64,000 bases of DNA from Prevotellaceae bacterium MN60 (GCA_900199555.1 FZQZ01000009.1:1-64000), one strand, 5' to 3'; positions 7,433 to 16,080 are shown, numbered from the stretch's first letter. Notes: generated by a model from the letters alone, not told the origin. Made by a program: numbers and translations.

Positions 7433-9640
7433 ATGAAGAAATTTTTCGTGACCATGTTGCTCATGGCAACAACCATGACGATGATGGCGGTACCAGCAAA
7501 GAAAGGCGTCTGGAAGACGCTGAAGCTGCAAGACGGTACAGAAGTAAAAGCACAACTCGTTGGTGACGAACATGGTCACTTCTGGGTAGCTGAAGATGGC
7601 AAAGCCTATGCCGCACAAGGCAATACTAAAATCTACAAACAAATTGAGAAGAATACTGTTATTGAGCGTGCAAAGGTACGTCGTGCCAAGGTGAATGCAA
7701 AACGCGTTCAGAAGCGTACCTTTGGCCATCCTACTACTATCTTAGGAAAGAAGAAGGCCATTATGCTGTTGGTCAACTTCCAAGATAAGTCGTTTAAGGC
7801 TGCAAACAATAAAGCACTGTATGAGCGTATCGCCAACGAGGAGGGCTTCTCTGAGGGCAAGTTCAAGGGTTCTATGGCTGACTACTTCAAGGCACAGAGC
7901 CGTGGTAAGTTTGAGCTCGACTTCGACATCGTTGGTCCGCTGACTGTAAGCCACGAGGCTGCCTACTATGGTGGCAACGATAGCGATGGCAACGATGCGC
8001 ACCCCGGTGAGATGGTTTGCGAGGCTGTAGAAATGGCTAAGGAGCAGATTACAGACTGGAGTATCTATGACTGGGATGGTGATGGCTACGTAGATCAGGT
8101 ATATGTAGTATATGCTGGTAAGGGTGAAGCTGATAGTGACATTGAGGATACTATCTGGCCTCATGCCTACGATTTGAGTTCTTCTAACTACTATGGCGAT
8201 GGCTCAGGTCCTGTAAAGGTAGGAAACAACCTGTATGTAAACAGCTACGCTTGTGGTCCAGAACTGGATGGAGAGACAGGTAATATTGGTGGTATTGGTA
8301 CTATGTGTCATGAGTACAGCCACTGTCTGGGTTATCCCGACTTCTACGATACCGACTATAGCGGTGGTCAGGGCATGGGCTCTTGGGACCTGATGGACCA
8401 GGGTTCATACAATGGCGATGGCTATCAGCCTGCAGGTTACACCAGCTACGAGCGTTGGTTTGCTGGTTGGGAAGAGCCTATCGAGCTGAAGGCTGACGAT
8501 GTAGAGGTAAGCAAGATGAAGTCGCTGCAGAATGGCGGTGAGTTCTACATTATATATAATGATAAGAATGCCAACGAGTATTATCTGCTGGAGAATCGTC
8601 AGCTGGATGGCTGGGATGCAGGATTGCTCGGCGGTGGTTTGGTAATTCTGCACTGCGATTATAAAGCAAGCGTATGGGAGCAGAATGGTCCTAACGATGA
8701 TCCAAACCATCAGCGCATGACGGTGGTTCCTGCCGATGGTAAGTACCAGACATTTACCTACATGGGCACTAAATATTTTGATGACGAAGGCATTGCGACC
8801 GACCCATTCCCACAGGGTTCAAGAAACTTCTTCAACAAGAACTTCAAGACCTCTGACAAGGTAGCTAAGAATGCTGCTCAGTTCTTCACCAAGACCAGCA
8901 ATGGTACTAATTGGATGAGTGGTTCTGTAGAGAGCATTACTCAGAATACTGATGGTACTATCTCATTCAAGTATGTTGCAGGCACGACCACTGGCAACGA
9001 TGACAATGGTGGTGGTACTCAAGGCGGTGGCGACAAGCCCGTGGTTGAGGGTGCCCTCTTCTATGAGTCATTCGATGACTGTGATGGCAAAGGTGGTAAT
9101 GACGATTTATGGAGTGGTCTGATTGCTGCGTCCGAATTCGCTTCCGATAATGACGGATGGGAGGCTAATAAGGCTTCTGCAGCTAACCAGTGCGCAAAAT
9201 TTGGTACAAGTAAGGTTGCAGGTTCTGCTACCACACCAGGATTTACCCTTAACGGCACTACGAAGATGACTTTTAAGGCTGGTGCATGGGATTCTACTCT
9301 TGACGTTACTACATTGTATCTTACTGTTGAGGGTGGTTCTGTTGAACCTGCCAGTGTCGAGATGCAGAGAGGCGAATTCAATGATTATACAGTTACAGTA
9401 ACAGGTACTGGCAGCGTAAAGGTTACCTTTGAGGTAAAGGCTACTGGTAAGCAAAAGGGACGCTTCTTCCTCGACGAGGTACTCGTAAAGGATACAACAC
9501 CAACTGGTATCGAAACCATTAATACATACAAGACAACAACTAATCGTATTTATACACTAGACGGCCGATTCGTCGGCACTGACCCTGACCTATTGCCACA
9601 TGGTTTATACATCATCAATGGCAAGAAAATTGTTAAGTAA
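7433..9640 (+). CDS. Secreted M6-family metalloprotease (immune inhibitor A-like) with sorting tail
   Basis: The 735-residue protein has a signal peptide (about 1-21), a short propeptide-like region, and an M6 metalloprotease domain at about 100-410. The zinc site is HEYSH at residues 293-297 within MCHEYSHCLGYPDFYD. A calcium-binding-type DWDGDGYVD loop lies upstream, and the Met-turn-like segment GSWDLMDQGSY lies downstream. A Gly/Asp-rich linker near residue 525 leads to a beta-sandwich (about 540-685). The C-terminus (IYTLDGRFVGTDPDLLPHGL, then YIINGKKIVK) resembles type IX sorting tails. Predicted role is extracellular protein degradation. It has its own promoter and a strong terminator, so it is probably a single-gene transcript. 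Confidence 0.88.
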   Translation: MKKFFVTMLLMATTMTMMAVPAKKGVWKTLKLQDGTEVKAQLVGDEHGHFWVAEDGKAYAAQGNTKIYKQIEKNTVIERAKVRRAKVNAKRVQKRTFGHPTTILGKKKAIMLLVNFQDKSFKAANNKALYERIANEEGFSEGKFKGSMADYFKAQSRGKFELDFDIVGPLTVSHEAAYYGGNDSDGNDAHPGEMVCEAVEMAKEQITDWSIYDWDGDGYVDQVYVVYAGKGEADSDIEDTIWPHAYDLSSSNYYGDGSGPVKVGNNLYVNSYACGPELDGETGNIGGIGTMCHEYSHCLGYPDFYDTDYSGGQGMGSWDLMDQGSYNGDGYQPAGYTSYERWFAGWEEPIELKADDVEVSKMKSLQNGGEFYIIYNDKNANEYYLLENRQLDGWDAGLLGGGLVILHCDYKASVWEQNGPNDDPNHQRMTVVPADGKYQTFTYMGTKYFDDEGIATDPFPQGSRNFFNKNFKTSDKVAKNAAQFFTKTSNGTNWMSGSVESITQNTDGTISFKYVAGTTTGNDDNGGGTQGGGDKPVVEGALFYESFDDCDGKGGNDDLWSGLIAASEFASDNDGWEANKASAANQCAKFGTSKVAGSATTPGFTLNGTTKMTFKAGAWDSTLDVTTLYLTVEGGSVEPASVEMQRGEFNDYTVTVTGTGSVKVTFEVKATGKQKGRFFLDEVLVKDTTPTGIETINTYKTTTNRIYTLDGRFVGTDPDLLPHGLYIINGKKIVK

Positions 9641-9667
9641 GGATCAGATTATACTATGAAACGCGGA

Positions 9668-9705
9668 AAGAAGCCAGCCGATAGCTAATTATCAGCTGGC
9701 TTCTT
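9668..9705 (+). terminator. Terminator of the M6 protease gene
   Basis: AAGAAGCCAGC (9668-9678) pairs with GCTGGCTTCTT (9695-9705), an 11-bp stem followed by CATTTG. It lies 28 bp after the stop codon. Confidence 0.8.
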
Positions 9706-9806
9706 CATTTGTTACTAAAAACTTATCAAAAATATATCTAACTCTCTATGCTACAAGAGATAAACTTTTTGAAACGTAGCGAAAAATTCGTCTAAATATT
9801 TTTCCC

Positions 9807-9814
9807 TATCTTTG
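9807..9814 (+). promoter_or_regulatory. -7 box upstream of carboxylesterase 1
   Basis: TAtcTTTG lies 38 bp before the start codon. No clear TTG is found at the -33 distance. Confidence 0.45.
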
Positions 9815-9852
9815 CCAACAGTTCAACCAATAACTAATTAATATACAGATAA

Positions 9853-11340
9853 ATGAAAAAACTTTTGTGGTGTTTGCCCTTGTTGGCAATCATGGGGTGT
9901 AGCCTCTGCGAAGAGCGCGCTGAGGTGCCCGTATTAAAGGTAGAAGGAGGCCATATTCAAGGCGTCTTGGCAGAGGATCCTAGTGTGTATGTGTACAAAG
10001 GGATTCCCTATGCTGCCCCTCCTATTGGCGAGTTGCGCTGGAGAGAGCCACAGCCTGTAGTAGCATGGGACAGTATTCGTGTGTGCGACAAGTTTGGGCA
10101 TCCTGGTTATCAATCCGTTCACTATCCCGGTTATTATGCTTCAGAATGGGGCTATGGCGACGAAGCGCCCTATAGCGAAGACTGTCTGTATCTGAATGTA
10201 TGGACAAAGGCTGCTGGCGAAACCAACAGGAAGTTGCCCGTGGCACTATGGATTCATGGCGGTGGCTATCGCGAAGGTTGGGGCACCGAACCAGAATTTG
10301 ATGGTCAGGAATGGGCATTGAAGGATGTGGTACTCGTTACCATCAACTATCGTCTGGGCATATTCGGCTTTATGACCTATCCAGAACTATCGGAAGAGAG
10401 TCCGCACCACGTGAGTGGTAACTATGGTATCCTCGACCAGATACAGGCGCTGAAGTGGGTGAAAGACAATATCAGCCAGTTTGGTGGCGACCCCGACAAT
10501 GTAACTATCTTCGGACAGAGCGCTGGTGCGGGTAGTGTGCGTACGCTGTGTGAGAGTCCGCTGGCACGTGGATTGTTTAACAAAGCTGTCATTATGAGTG
10601 GTGGTGGCCTGACTGTTCCTGCGAAGGAAGGGGAAGAGGCTAAGCCTGCCACACCGATGAACAAGTTCTTTACTTATAATCCCACACTGGCAGAGAGCGA
10701 GGCGGAGACCAAGAAAGTAATGGATTGGGCAGGACTGACCGATCTGGAGAAACTGCGCAACGCACCAACAGAAATCATGTACACCATTGGTAGCTTATAT
10801 AATATGGTGAACAAGACCGACCTCTTCCTGATGGAGCGTCCTATCATTGATGGTTATGTATCCAACAAGTCGTTCGACGAGGCTACACGCGGTGGTACGA
10901 TTGCTGATATTCCCTATATGATTGGTTATACGCTGAACGACCTAGGGGCTATGGGACCTGGCATTGCTGAGTTCTGCAAGGTGCGTCAGGAACAAGGTGG
11001 CAAGGCATGGGCTTATGAGTTTGCTCGCCCATTACCCGACGATGGTAAGCATCCCGAAATTACCGACCGACTGAAAGGCGCCTTCCACTCTAGCGACCTG
11101 TGGTATGTATTTAAGTCCCTGAAACACTGTTGGCGTCCGTGGACGAAGGGCGACTGGGACCTGTCTGAGAAGATGCTTACCGCATGGACCAACTTTGTAA
11201 AGTATGGCAATCCGAATGGTGAGGGCGAAGGACTGGGATGGAAGCCTTGCACAGCAGAGAATCCTCAGTTTATGCTCTTCAAGCTCAACGACAGCAATCA
11301 AGAAGCTAGCGAGATGGGGGCACCCATCATAGCAAAATAA
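9853..11340 (+). CDS. Type-B carboxylesterase, probable lipoprotein
   Basis: The 495-residue alpha/beta-hydrolase has a lipoprotein signal (LLAIMGC, acyl Cys near residue 16). Carboxylesterase type-B landmarks are GIPYAAPPIGELRW near residue 50, SEDCLYLNVW, the oxyanion-hole WIHGGGY, the nucleophile elbow GQSAGAG with Ser223, and the catalytic-type His412 in GAFHSSDLW. The substrate may be an acetyl, feruloyl or other carbohydrate ester, but no residue seen here decides it. A close paralogue lies at 17246-18790; that copy carries a Sec-type signal without a lipobox. The pair brackets the metal-uptake operon. A hairpin follows the stop. Confidence 0.88.
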   Translation: MKKLLWCLPLLAIMGCSLCEERAEVPVLKVEGGHIQGVLAEDPSVYVYKGIPYAAPPIGELRWREPQPVVAWDSIRVCDKFGHPGYQSVHYPGYYASEWGYGDEAPYSEDCLYLNVWTKAAGETNRKLPVALWIHGGGYREGWGTEPEFDGQEWALKDVVLVTINYRLGIFGFMTYPELSEESPHHVSGNYGILDQIQALKWVKDNISQFGGDPDNVTIFGQSAGAGSVRTLCESPLARGLFNKAVIMSGGGLTVPAKEGEEAKPATPMNKFFTYNPTLAESEAETKKVMDWAGLTDLEKLRNAPTEIMYTIGSLYNMVNKTDLFLMERPIIDGYVSNKSFDEATRGGTIADIPYMIGYTLNDLGAMGPGIAEFCKVRQEQGGKAWAYEFARPLPDDGKHPEITDRLKGAFHSSDLWYVFKSLKHCWRPWTKGDWDLSEKMLTAWTNFVKYGNPNGEGEGLGWKPCTAENPQFMLFKLNDSNQEASEMGAPIIAK

Positions 11341-11362
11341 AAAAAACTTTCTAGACACTATC

Positions 11363-11401
11363 AAATCCCCTATAGCAAGGAATACCTACTATAGGGGATT
11401 T
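11363..11401 (+). terminator. Hairpin after carboxylesterase 1
   Basis: AAATCCCCTATAG (11363-11375) pairs perfectly with CTATAGGGGATTT (11389-11401). The stem is 13 bp, but there is no long T-tract, so termination may be partial. Confidence 0.6.
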
Positions 11402-11445
11402 ATCGTGTTGCTCAATGGTTTAGAGATAGTTTTTTCTCCATTCTT

Positions 11446-11476
11446 TTTGCAGATATCTAACAATTTCGTAACTTTG
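11446..11476 (+). promoter_or_regulatory. Promoter of the metal-uptake operon
   Basis: TTTG at 11446-11449, a 19-bp spacer and TAacTTTG at 11469-11476. The predicted transcription start falls at or beside the GTG start codon at 11482, so the message would be leaderless or nearly so. Confidence 0.65.
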
Positions 11477-11481
11477 CACCC

Positions 11482-11829
11482 GTGAACGTGAAGAAGAAAA
11501 GACATATTGCATCATGGGTGATGTTGGCAGTGTTTGTGCCAATGCTTATCCTGTCGTCGATTCACGTACACGATAACACCAAATTATTCGAAGACAACTG
11601 TAGCGAATGCGTACAGCATCATTGCCACGGACACCTTGGCGAGCTGACAACCACCATCCACTCATGCGTGCTCTGTCAGTTCCTCACCTTGTCGTTTGTG
11701 GCTGCTGCCGTAGCCATGACAGTATCTCTTCGTCGTACATGTAAAACCCAGTATGCCCAGCGCCAATGCTATGTCAGCCTTGATGTCTGTGGCATCCCAT
11801 CATTCCGTGCGCCCCCGTTTTCTGAATAA
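11482..11829 (+). CDS. Small Cys/His-rich membrane-associated protein, probable metal handling
   Basis: This 115-residue protein is not a family I can name with certainty. It has a Lys/Arg-rich N-terminus, a hydrophobic segment at about 12-27, and a periplasmic-type stretch dense in possible ligands (HVHD, CSECVQHHCHGHL, HSCVLC). A second hydrophobic helix lies at about 67-85, and the C-terminal segment ends FRAPPFSE. The arrangement recalls small DUF2946-like proteins encoded next to copper or zinc TonB receptors, which fits the receptor gene 191 bp downstream. The start is GTG at 11482 (or GTG at 11488); the first ATG at 11521 would remove the positively charged N-terminus. Role inferred: binding or sensing a transition metal in the periplasm or membrane. 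Confidence 0.65.
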   Translation: MNVKKKRHIASWVMLAVFVPMLILSSIHVHDNTKLFEDNCSECVQHHCHGHLGELTTTIHSCVLCQFLTLSFVAAAVAMTVSLRRTCKTQYAQRQCYVSLDVCGIPSFRAPPFSE

Positions 11830-11837
11830 CTTTTTTT

Positions 11838-11999
11838 ATTCCGAAAAACGCTTTTATATTTATTCCGAAAATATCCGAAAATATCTAAATTTACGAAAAC
11901 ATTATAAATTTTCGTTCTTTTCGTCTTTTTCGTATTCTTTCGGAATCTAAAAAAATATCGAATTTTTCGGGATCAAAAAAACATCGATATTTTCGGAAT
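11838..11999. repeat. Array of TTCCGAAAA/TTTTCGGAA motifs in convergent orientation
   Basis: This AT-rich 191-bp gap holds four CGAAAA motifs in forward orientation (11842, 11866, 11876, 11894). Then come five TTTTCG copies and one TTTCGG in the opposite orientation (11909, 11918, 11927, 11939, 11964, 11990). The reversal is near 11904, so the whole region can fold back on itself. It lies between the Cys/His protein and the receptor gene. It may be a regulator-binding array, an RNA structure, or a repeat element. Confidence 0.65.
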
Positions 12000-12020
12000 T
12001 AAAATCAAAAACAAGACAGT

Positions 12021-14111
12021 ATGACAAACTTGTTACTGGCTGCTATGCTCTATGCATTAGCACCAGCCGACAGTGTCGTCACACTAGATAATGTCACCGT
12101 CACTGGCCAGCAGCGACGCGACTACCAGATGCGTACGTCGCAGTCAGAAGTGCAGGTCACGCGCGACTTCCTTCAGCAGAACTTTGCAGGAAGTCTGATG
12201 CAGACGCTAGAGGGCATTCCTGGTGTGAAGGCAATGGCAATAGGTAGTGGACAGTCGAAGCCAACAATTCGTGGCTTGGGCTTCAATCGCTTGGCAGTAT
12301 CGGAAGATGGTGTTAAGCACGAAGGACAACAGTGGGGCGATGACCACGGACTAGAGATAGACCAGTTCTCTATAGACCGTGCTGAGGTCATCAAGGGGCC
12401 TGCGGCATTGCTCTACGGTAGTGATGCCATTGGTGGCGTGCTCAGCCTCTATACCAATCATGTACCCACGGAGCCCATCAGTGGCAGCGTACAAATCTTT
12501 GGTCGTACGAACAACGAACAGTTGGGCGTATCAGCCAAGTTAGAGGGTAAGCTAGGCCACTGGTTTTATCGTGCCAACGCCACACTGATAGACTATGCCG
12601 ACTACAAGGTGCCTACAGATAGCATTCAGTATTATTCCTATTGGATAAAGCTGAAAGACAATCGCCTACGCAACACGGCAGGTTGTGAGCGTGATGGTAG
12701 CATGATGTTAGGGTATGCTGGTTATAACTTCCATACCGACCTACGCATCTCGGACAGCTATTCCAAGAGTGGATTCTTTGCCAATGCTCATGGTTTAGAG
12801 GTACGTCTCTCTGACATTGACTATGACCACTCGCGTCGTGATATTGACTTGCCTTATCAGTGGGTAAACCATCTGAAGGTGCTCAGCCATACTACATGGC
12901 GCACGGATGCCACCTCGATAGAGTTGAATCTGGCGTATCAGAACAATCGTCGAGAAGAGCTTTCTGAGCCTATCAGTCATGGCTATATGCCACAACCTGA
13001 TGGTTCACTGGAGCGCCGATTCGACAAGAACACCTATACCGGTAATCTGCAGTGGCGACAGGTAGTGGGCAGTCATGAGGTGCGTACAGGTATCAGTGGG
13101 GAGTATCAGCAGAATCGTCGCAGTGGTTGGGGCTTTATCATACCCGACTTTGAGACGCTGAGCATGGGTGCCTTCCTGATGGACCGATATACCCTTCGCG
13201 AAAACCTGATACTGAATGCGGGTATACGCTACGACTATGCACAGACACATATCCACAGTTATCACGACTGGTATCAAACGCCTGTACGCTCAGAGATGGT
13301 ATATATGGAGCGCTCTGCTGATATGCGTCGACACTTCAATAGCGTGACATGGTCGGCAGGCATCAACTACTCCACAGGACTATGGGTGATGAAGGCCAAT
13401 ATCGGTAAGAGCTTCCGCATGCCTATTCCCAAGGAATTGGGTGCGGATGGTATCAACTACCACATCTTCCGCTATGAGCGAGGCAATCAGCAACTAGACC
13501 CAGAAGAGTCGTATCAGATGGATGCCAGCATCAGCTGGGCAAATGAGGAATGGGACATACAGGTAGATCCATACCTGAACTACTTTCCCAACTATATCTA
13601 TCTGAACCCGACCTCACAATATGTGGAGGGCTTGCAGCTATACCACTATACACAGGCTAGTGTGCTGCGCTATGGACTAGAGGTTCAACTGACATGGAAG
13701 TTTGCCGACCAATGGCAGGCTCACGCACAGGGCGAATATCTCTATGCACGTCAGCAGTCGGGTGAGAAAAAGGGCTATACCCTACCCTTCAGCACGCCAT
13801 GGTCAGTGGATTTGGGAATAAAGTATTCTCCACTCACCACTCACCACTCACCACTCACCGTGAGCCTCACCGCCCATATTGTCGGCAAACAAAATGAGAT
13901 TGTTCCCCCAGAAAAGCCCACTGATGGCTATTGGACGCTGAACTTTGCAGCAGGCAAGGACTTTCTGTTGCGTCATACTACCATCCATGTAGTACTGCAT
14001 GCAGATAATCTGCTGAATAAAAAGTACTACGACCACACTAGCTACTATCGCCTGATAGATGTGCCCGAACCAGGCCGTAACCTATCGATGATGGTGGGTG
14101 TGGAGTTTTAA
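12021..14111 (+). CDS. TonB-dependent receptor, ZnuD-like, probable metal (zinc or copper) uptake
   Basis: The 696-residue outer-membrane receptor has a short signal peptide, a TonB-box-like VTLDNVTVTG near residue 25, a plug at about 35-150 (TLEGIPGVKAMAIGSGQSKP, IRGLGFNRLAVSEDGV, GPAALLYGSDAIGGV) and a 22-strand-type barrel ending in F. The region around residues 470-495 (FRMPIPKELGADG, RYERGNQQLDPE) resembles ZnuD-type metal receptors. There is no SusD partner. Neighbours are a Cys/His-rich protein upstream and two lipoproteins with His-containing motifs downstream, all consistent with metal acquisition. Four perfect CACTCAC repeats lie within the coding sequence at 13831-13858; gain or loss of one unit would shift the frame. 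The metal cannot be fixed from sequence alone. Confidence 0.82.
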   Translation: MTNLLLAAMLYALAPADSVVTLDNVTVTGQQRRDYQMRTSQSEVQVTRDFLQQNFAGSLMQTLEGIPGVKAMAIGSGQSKPTIRGLGFNRLAVSEDGVKHEGQQWGDDHGLEIDQFSIDRAEVIKGPAALLYGSDAIGGVLSLYTNHVPTEPISGSVQIFGRTNNEQLGVSAKLEGKLGHWFYRANATLIDYADYKVPTDSIQYYSYWIKLKDNRLRNTAGCERDGSMMLGYAGYNFHTDLRISDSYSKSGFFANAHGLEVRLSDIDYDHSRRDIDLPYQWVNHLKVLSHTTWRTDATSIELNLAYQNNRREELSEPISHGYMPQPDGSLERRFDKNTYTGNLQWRQVVGSHEVRTGISGEYQQNRRSGWGFIIPDFETLSMGAFLMDRYTLRENLILNAGIRYDYAQTHIHSYHDWYQTPVRSEMVYMERSADMRRHFNSVTWSAGINYSTGLWVMKANIGKSFRMPIPKELGADGINYHIFRYERGNQQLDPEESYQMDASISWANEEWDIQVDPYLNYFPNYIYLNPTSQYVEGLQLYHYTQASVLRYGLEVQLTWKFADQWQAHAQGEYLYARQQSGEKKGYTLPFSTPWSVDLGIKYSPLTTHHSPLTVSLTAHIVGKQNEIVPPEKPTDGYWTLNFAAGKDFLLRHTTIHVVLHADNLLNKKYYDHTSYYRLIDVPEPGRNLSMMVGVEF
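13831..13858 (+). repeat. Four perfect tandem heptamers (CACTCAC) inside the receptor gene
   Basis: CACTCAC is repeated four times and encodes a PLTTHHSPLT stretch at about residues 604-613, likely a barrel loop. Because the unit is 7 bp, a slip of one unit frameshifts the last 85 or so residues. Confidence 0.9.
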
Positions 14112-14139
14112 TTATTCACCTATTAAACAAATAAAAACA

Positions 14140-14568
14140 ATGAAAAATCTGAAATATATGAGCCTGATGATGGCTTTCGCATGTGTTCTTTCTCTTGGTT
14201 TCACCTCTTGTGGCGACGATGACGATGATAGTGCTCCTGCACCTACTATCGTGATGGACGAAGCAAACATCGAGGATGGCGAGATCTGTGTCAAGGCAGA
14301 TGTAAACGCTCCCGGACGTACTGCTGCCATCAAGATTACTGTTACCGATGCACAGGGCAATAACGTAAAGGTTACGAAGAATGTGACCGATGCCAAGTAC
14401 ATAGGTGTACTGAACATTGATGGATTCCACGTTCATGTTGACATTGATAATAAAGGTGTTGTCGTTGGCGACCTGCTGAAGCTGACAGTGACAGACGCTA
14501 ATGGAAAGTCAACAACAGCTCAGAAGAGTATCACCGAAGAAGAGGATGATGACGAAGACGATGAATAA
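14140..14568 (+). CDS. Acidic lipoprotein in metal-uptake operon
   Basis: The product is 142 residues and starts at ATG 14140, which gives a proper signal (MKNLKYMSLMMAFACVLSLG) and lipobox ending in Cys near residue 24. Asp clusters follow the Cys (CGDDDDDS) and close the protein (EEEDDDEDDE). In between is a single Ig-like beta-sandwich (about 35-125) with an HVHVDID motif near residue 100. It starts 28 bp after the receptor stop and is followed after 32 bp by another lipoprotein, so one transcript is likely. I do not recognise a named family. Metal binding by the acidic ends and HxH motif is an inference from composition and position. Confidence 0.7.
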   Translation: MKNLKYMSLMMAFACVLSLGFTSCGDDDDDSAPAPTIVMDEANIEDGEICVKADVNAPGRTAAIKITVTDAQGNNVKVTKNVTDAKYIGVLNIDGFHVHVDIDNKGVVVGDLLKLTVTDANGKSTTAQKSITEEEDDDEDDE

Positions 14569-14600
14569 GGCATCATCACCAACAATAACAAAAAGAGCAA

Positions 14601-15083
14601 ATGAAACAAAACATTATGATTCTTATGCTGCTGTGCGCACTCAGTGCGTGCAGCAGTTCTAACGACGACGAGAACAGAGATATGACCTATCCCGTTATCT
14701 CGTCACAAGGTATCGTAGCTGTGCCTATTGACTGCGAAGTCTTTCATCGCGGTGACGTCATCCCATTCAACTATCTGTTTACCGACGATACAGAATTGGG
14801 TTCCTACAACATTGAGATTCATCACAATTTCGACCACCACACCCACAGCACTTCACCAGTAGAATGTCAGATGGATGCGAAGAAATCAAAAGAAGAAATC
14901 GTGAACCCTTGGATATATAACCAAGACTTCACGATTCCCGCTGGTCAGCGTAGCTTCACTGCTCGTCACGACATTACGATTCCTGCTAACATTGATACAG
15001 GCGACTATCACTTTATGATTCGTCTCATCGATCGTGCTGGTTGGCAGCAGCTACACGCTGTAGCCATTAAAATTGTTGATTAG
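14601..15083 (+). CDS. DUF4625-type lipoprotein with His cluster
   Basis: The 160-residue lipoprotein has a lipobox (ALSACSSS, Cys near residue 17). Its body looks like DUF4625: PVISSQGIVAVPIDCEVFHR, then GDVIPFNYLFTDDTELGSYN, then a late segment IDTGDYHFMIRLIDRAGW. A conspicuous HHNFDHHTHS run at about residues 74-83 offers several histidine ligands. DUF4625 genes are often seen beside TonB receptors in Bacteroidetes. Here it is the last gene of the putative metal operon, and its stop lies only 2 bp from the convergent stop of the flavodoxin gene, with no terminator between. Metal capture at the outer membrane is inferred. Confidence 0.78.
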   Translation: MKQNIMILMLLCALSACSSSNDDENRDMTYPVISSQGIVAVPIDCEVFHRGDVIPFNYLFTDDTELGSYNIEIHHNFDHHTHSTSPVECQMDAKKSKEEIVNPWIYNQDFTIPAGQRSFTARHDITIPANIDTGDYHFMIRLIDRAGWQQLHAVAIKIVD

Positions 15084-15085
15084 AA

Positions 15086-15901
15086 TTATCTGGCAACCTG
15101 TGTAAACTCTGGTTCCTGACCATTGAGCACGGTTACATAGATTTTCATTTCCCCTGCTGGGCCTGCCTGTTGAGGTCCACGGGGGCTTTCTTTTGCAGTA
15201 AACAGATACTCCACACCGCCCTCAATATCACGCTGAGCTACAGTAGCAGCCTTGGCACGAATCATGGGATAAGTACCTACTGCCTTGTCAAAGATAGCTG
15301 ACTCTGCCTCACTTACTGCATGAGGAGCGGGGAATGGTTTGGGAGCAAAGAACTCACCCTTGATAAAGCCACTAGCCTTCAAGAACTGATCCACCTCTTT
15401 CTCCATAGTCTTCATACGCAGAGCACGAACGCCATAACCAGGCAGTATCTCTGCCTTAGGCTCATTCTTAGCCAAATCCTTGATACTGGTATCCAAGCCA
15501 CCACTACCGAAAGTAGCAAAAGGCACTACTTTTTTTCCACTCAGGTCAACCTGAGCCAAGAAAGTAGCAATAGGAGGAGCATAGGTGCCAAACCAAATAG
15601 GATAGCCAAGGAAGATAACATCATATTTGGCAAGGTCGGCAGCAATCGGCTTTATCTCTGGAGTGATACCCTGATTACGCTCTTGCTGACTACGACTGAT
15701 AGTAGCCTGAAAGTCGCCATCATAAGGCTTTACAGCCTGAATCTCTTCGATATCTGCACCCGTACGTTTGGCTATCTCCTGAGCCACCGCTTTGGTGTTC
15801 GATGTCTGTGAATAGTACAATACCAAGGCTTTCTTCTGACCAAACGAAGAACCAGCTACCATCAAACCCATAAGGGCTAGTAATGTTTTGAATGTTTTCA
15901 T
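15086..15901 (-). CDS. Exported flavodoxin-family protein with C-terminal extension
   Basis: The 271-residue protein begins with a Sec signal peptide (about 1-21, LMVAGSSFG-Q), unusual because flavodoxins are normally cytoplasmic. The flavodoxin fold covers about 22-175, with the FMN phosphate loop YYSQTSNTKAV at about 29-39 and later flavin-contacting segments IFLGYPIWFGTYAPP and PFATFGSGGLDTS. An extra domain of about 85 residues follows (from PKPFPAPHAVSEAE) that I do not recognise. It may bind FMN in the periplasm and carry electrons or reduce small molecules. It converges on the DUF4625 gene with a 2-bp gap. Confidence 0.8.
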   Translation of the reverse strand: MKTFKTLLALMGLMVAGSSFGQKKALVLYYSQTSNTKAVAQEIAKRTGADIEEIQAVKPYDGDFQATISRSQQERNQGITPEIKPIAADLAKYDVIFLGYPIWFGTYAPPIATFLAQVDLSGKKVVPFATFGSGGLDTSIKDLAKNEPKAEILPGYGVRALRMKTMEKEVDQFLKASGFIKGEFFAPKPFPAPHAVSEAESAIFDKAVGTYPMIRAKAATVAQRDIEGGVEYLFTAKESPRGPQQAGPAGEMKIYVTVLNGQEPEFTQVAR

Positions 15902-15991
15902 GTTGAATAACTGATAATTATAGATTTATGAATGTGTTTTTATACTTTGTGACGCAAAAATACGGAAAAAGTTTATATTTTTATTAGTATT

Positions 15992-16023
15992 GTTGCATTT
16001 TTTAATTTTTATTTATATCTTTG
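15992..16023 (+). promoter_or_regulatory. Bacteroidetes-type promoter for the lipocalin-like lipoprotein
   Basis: GTTG at 15992-15995, a 20-bp spacer and TAtcTTTG at 16016-16023, 57 bp before the start codon. Confidence 0.7.
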
Positions 16024-16080
16024 CAACGTAGATAATACTACAATGATAAATATTTACCGAATAACTAAAAACAGAGAAAA

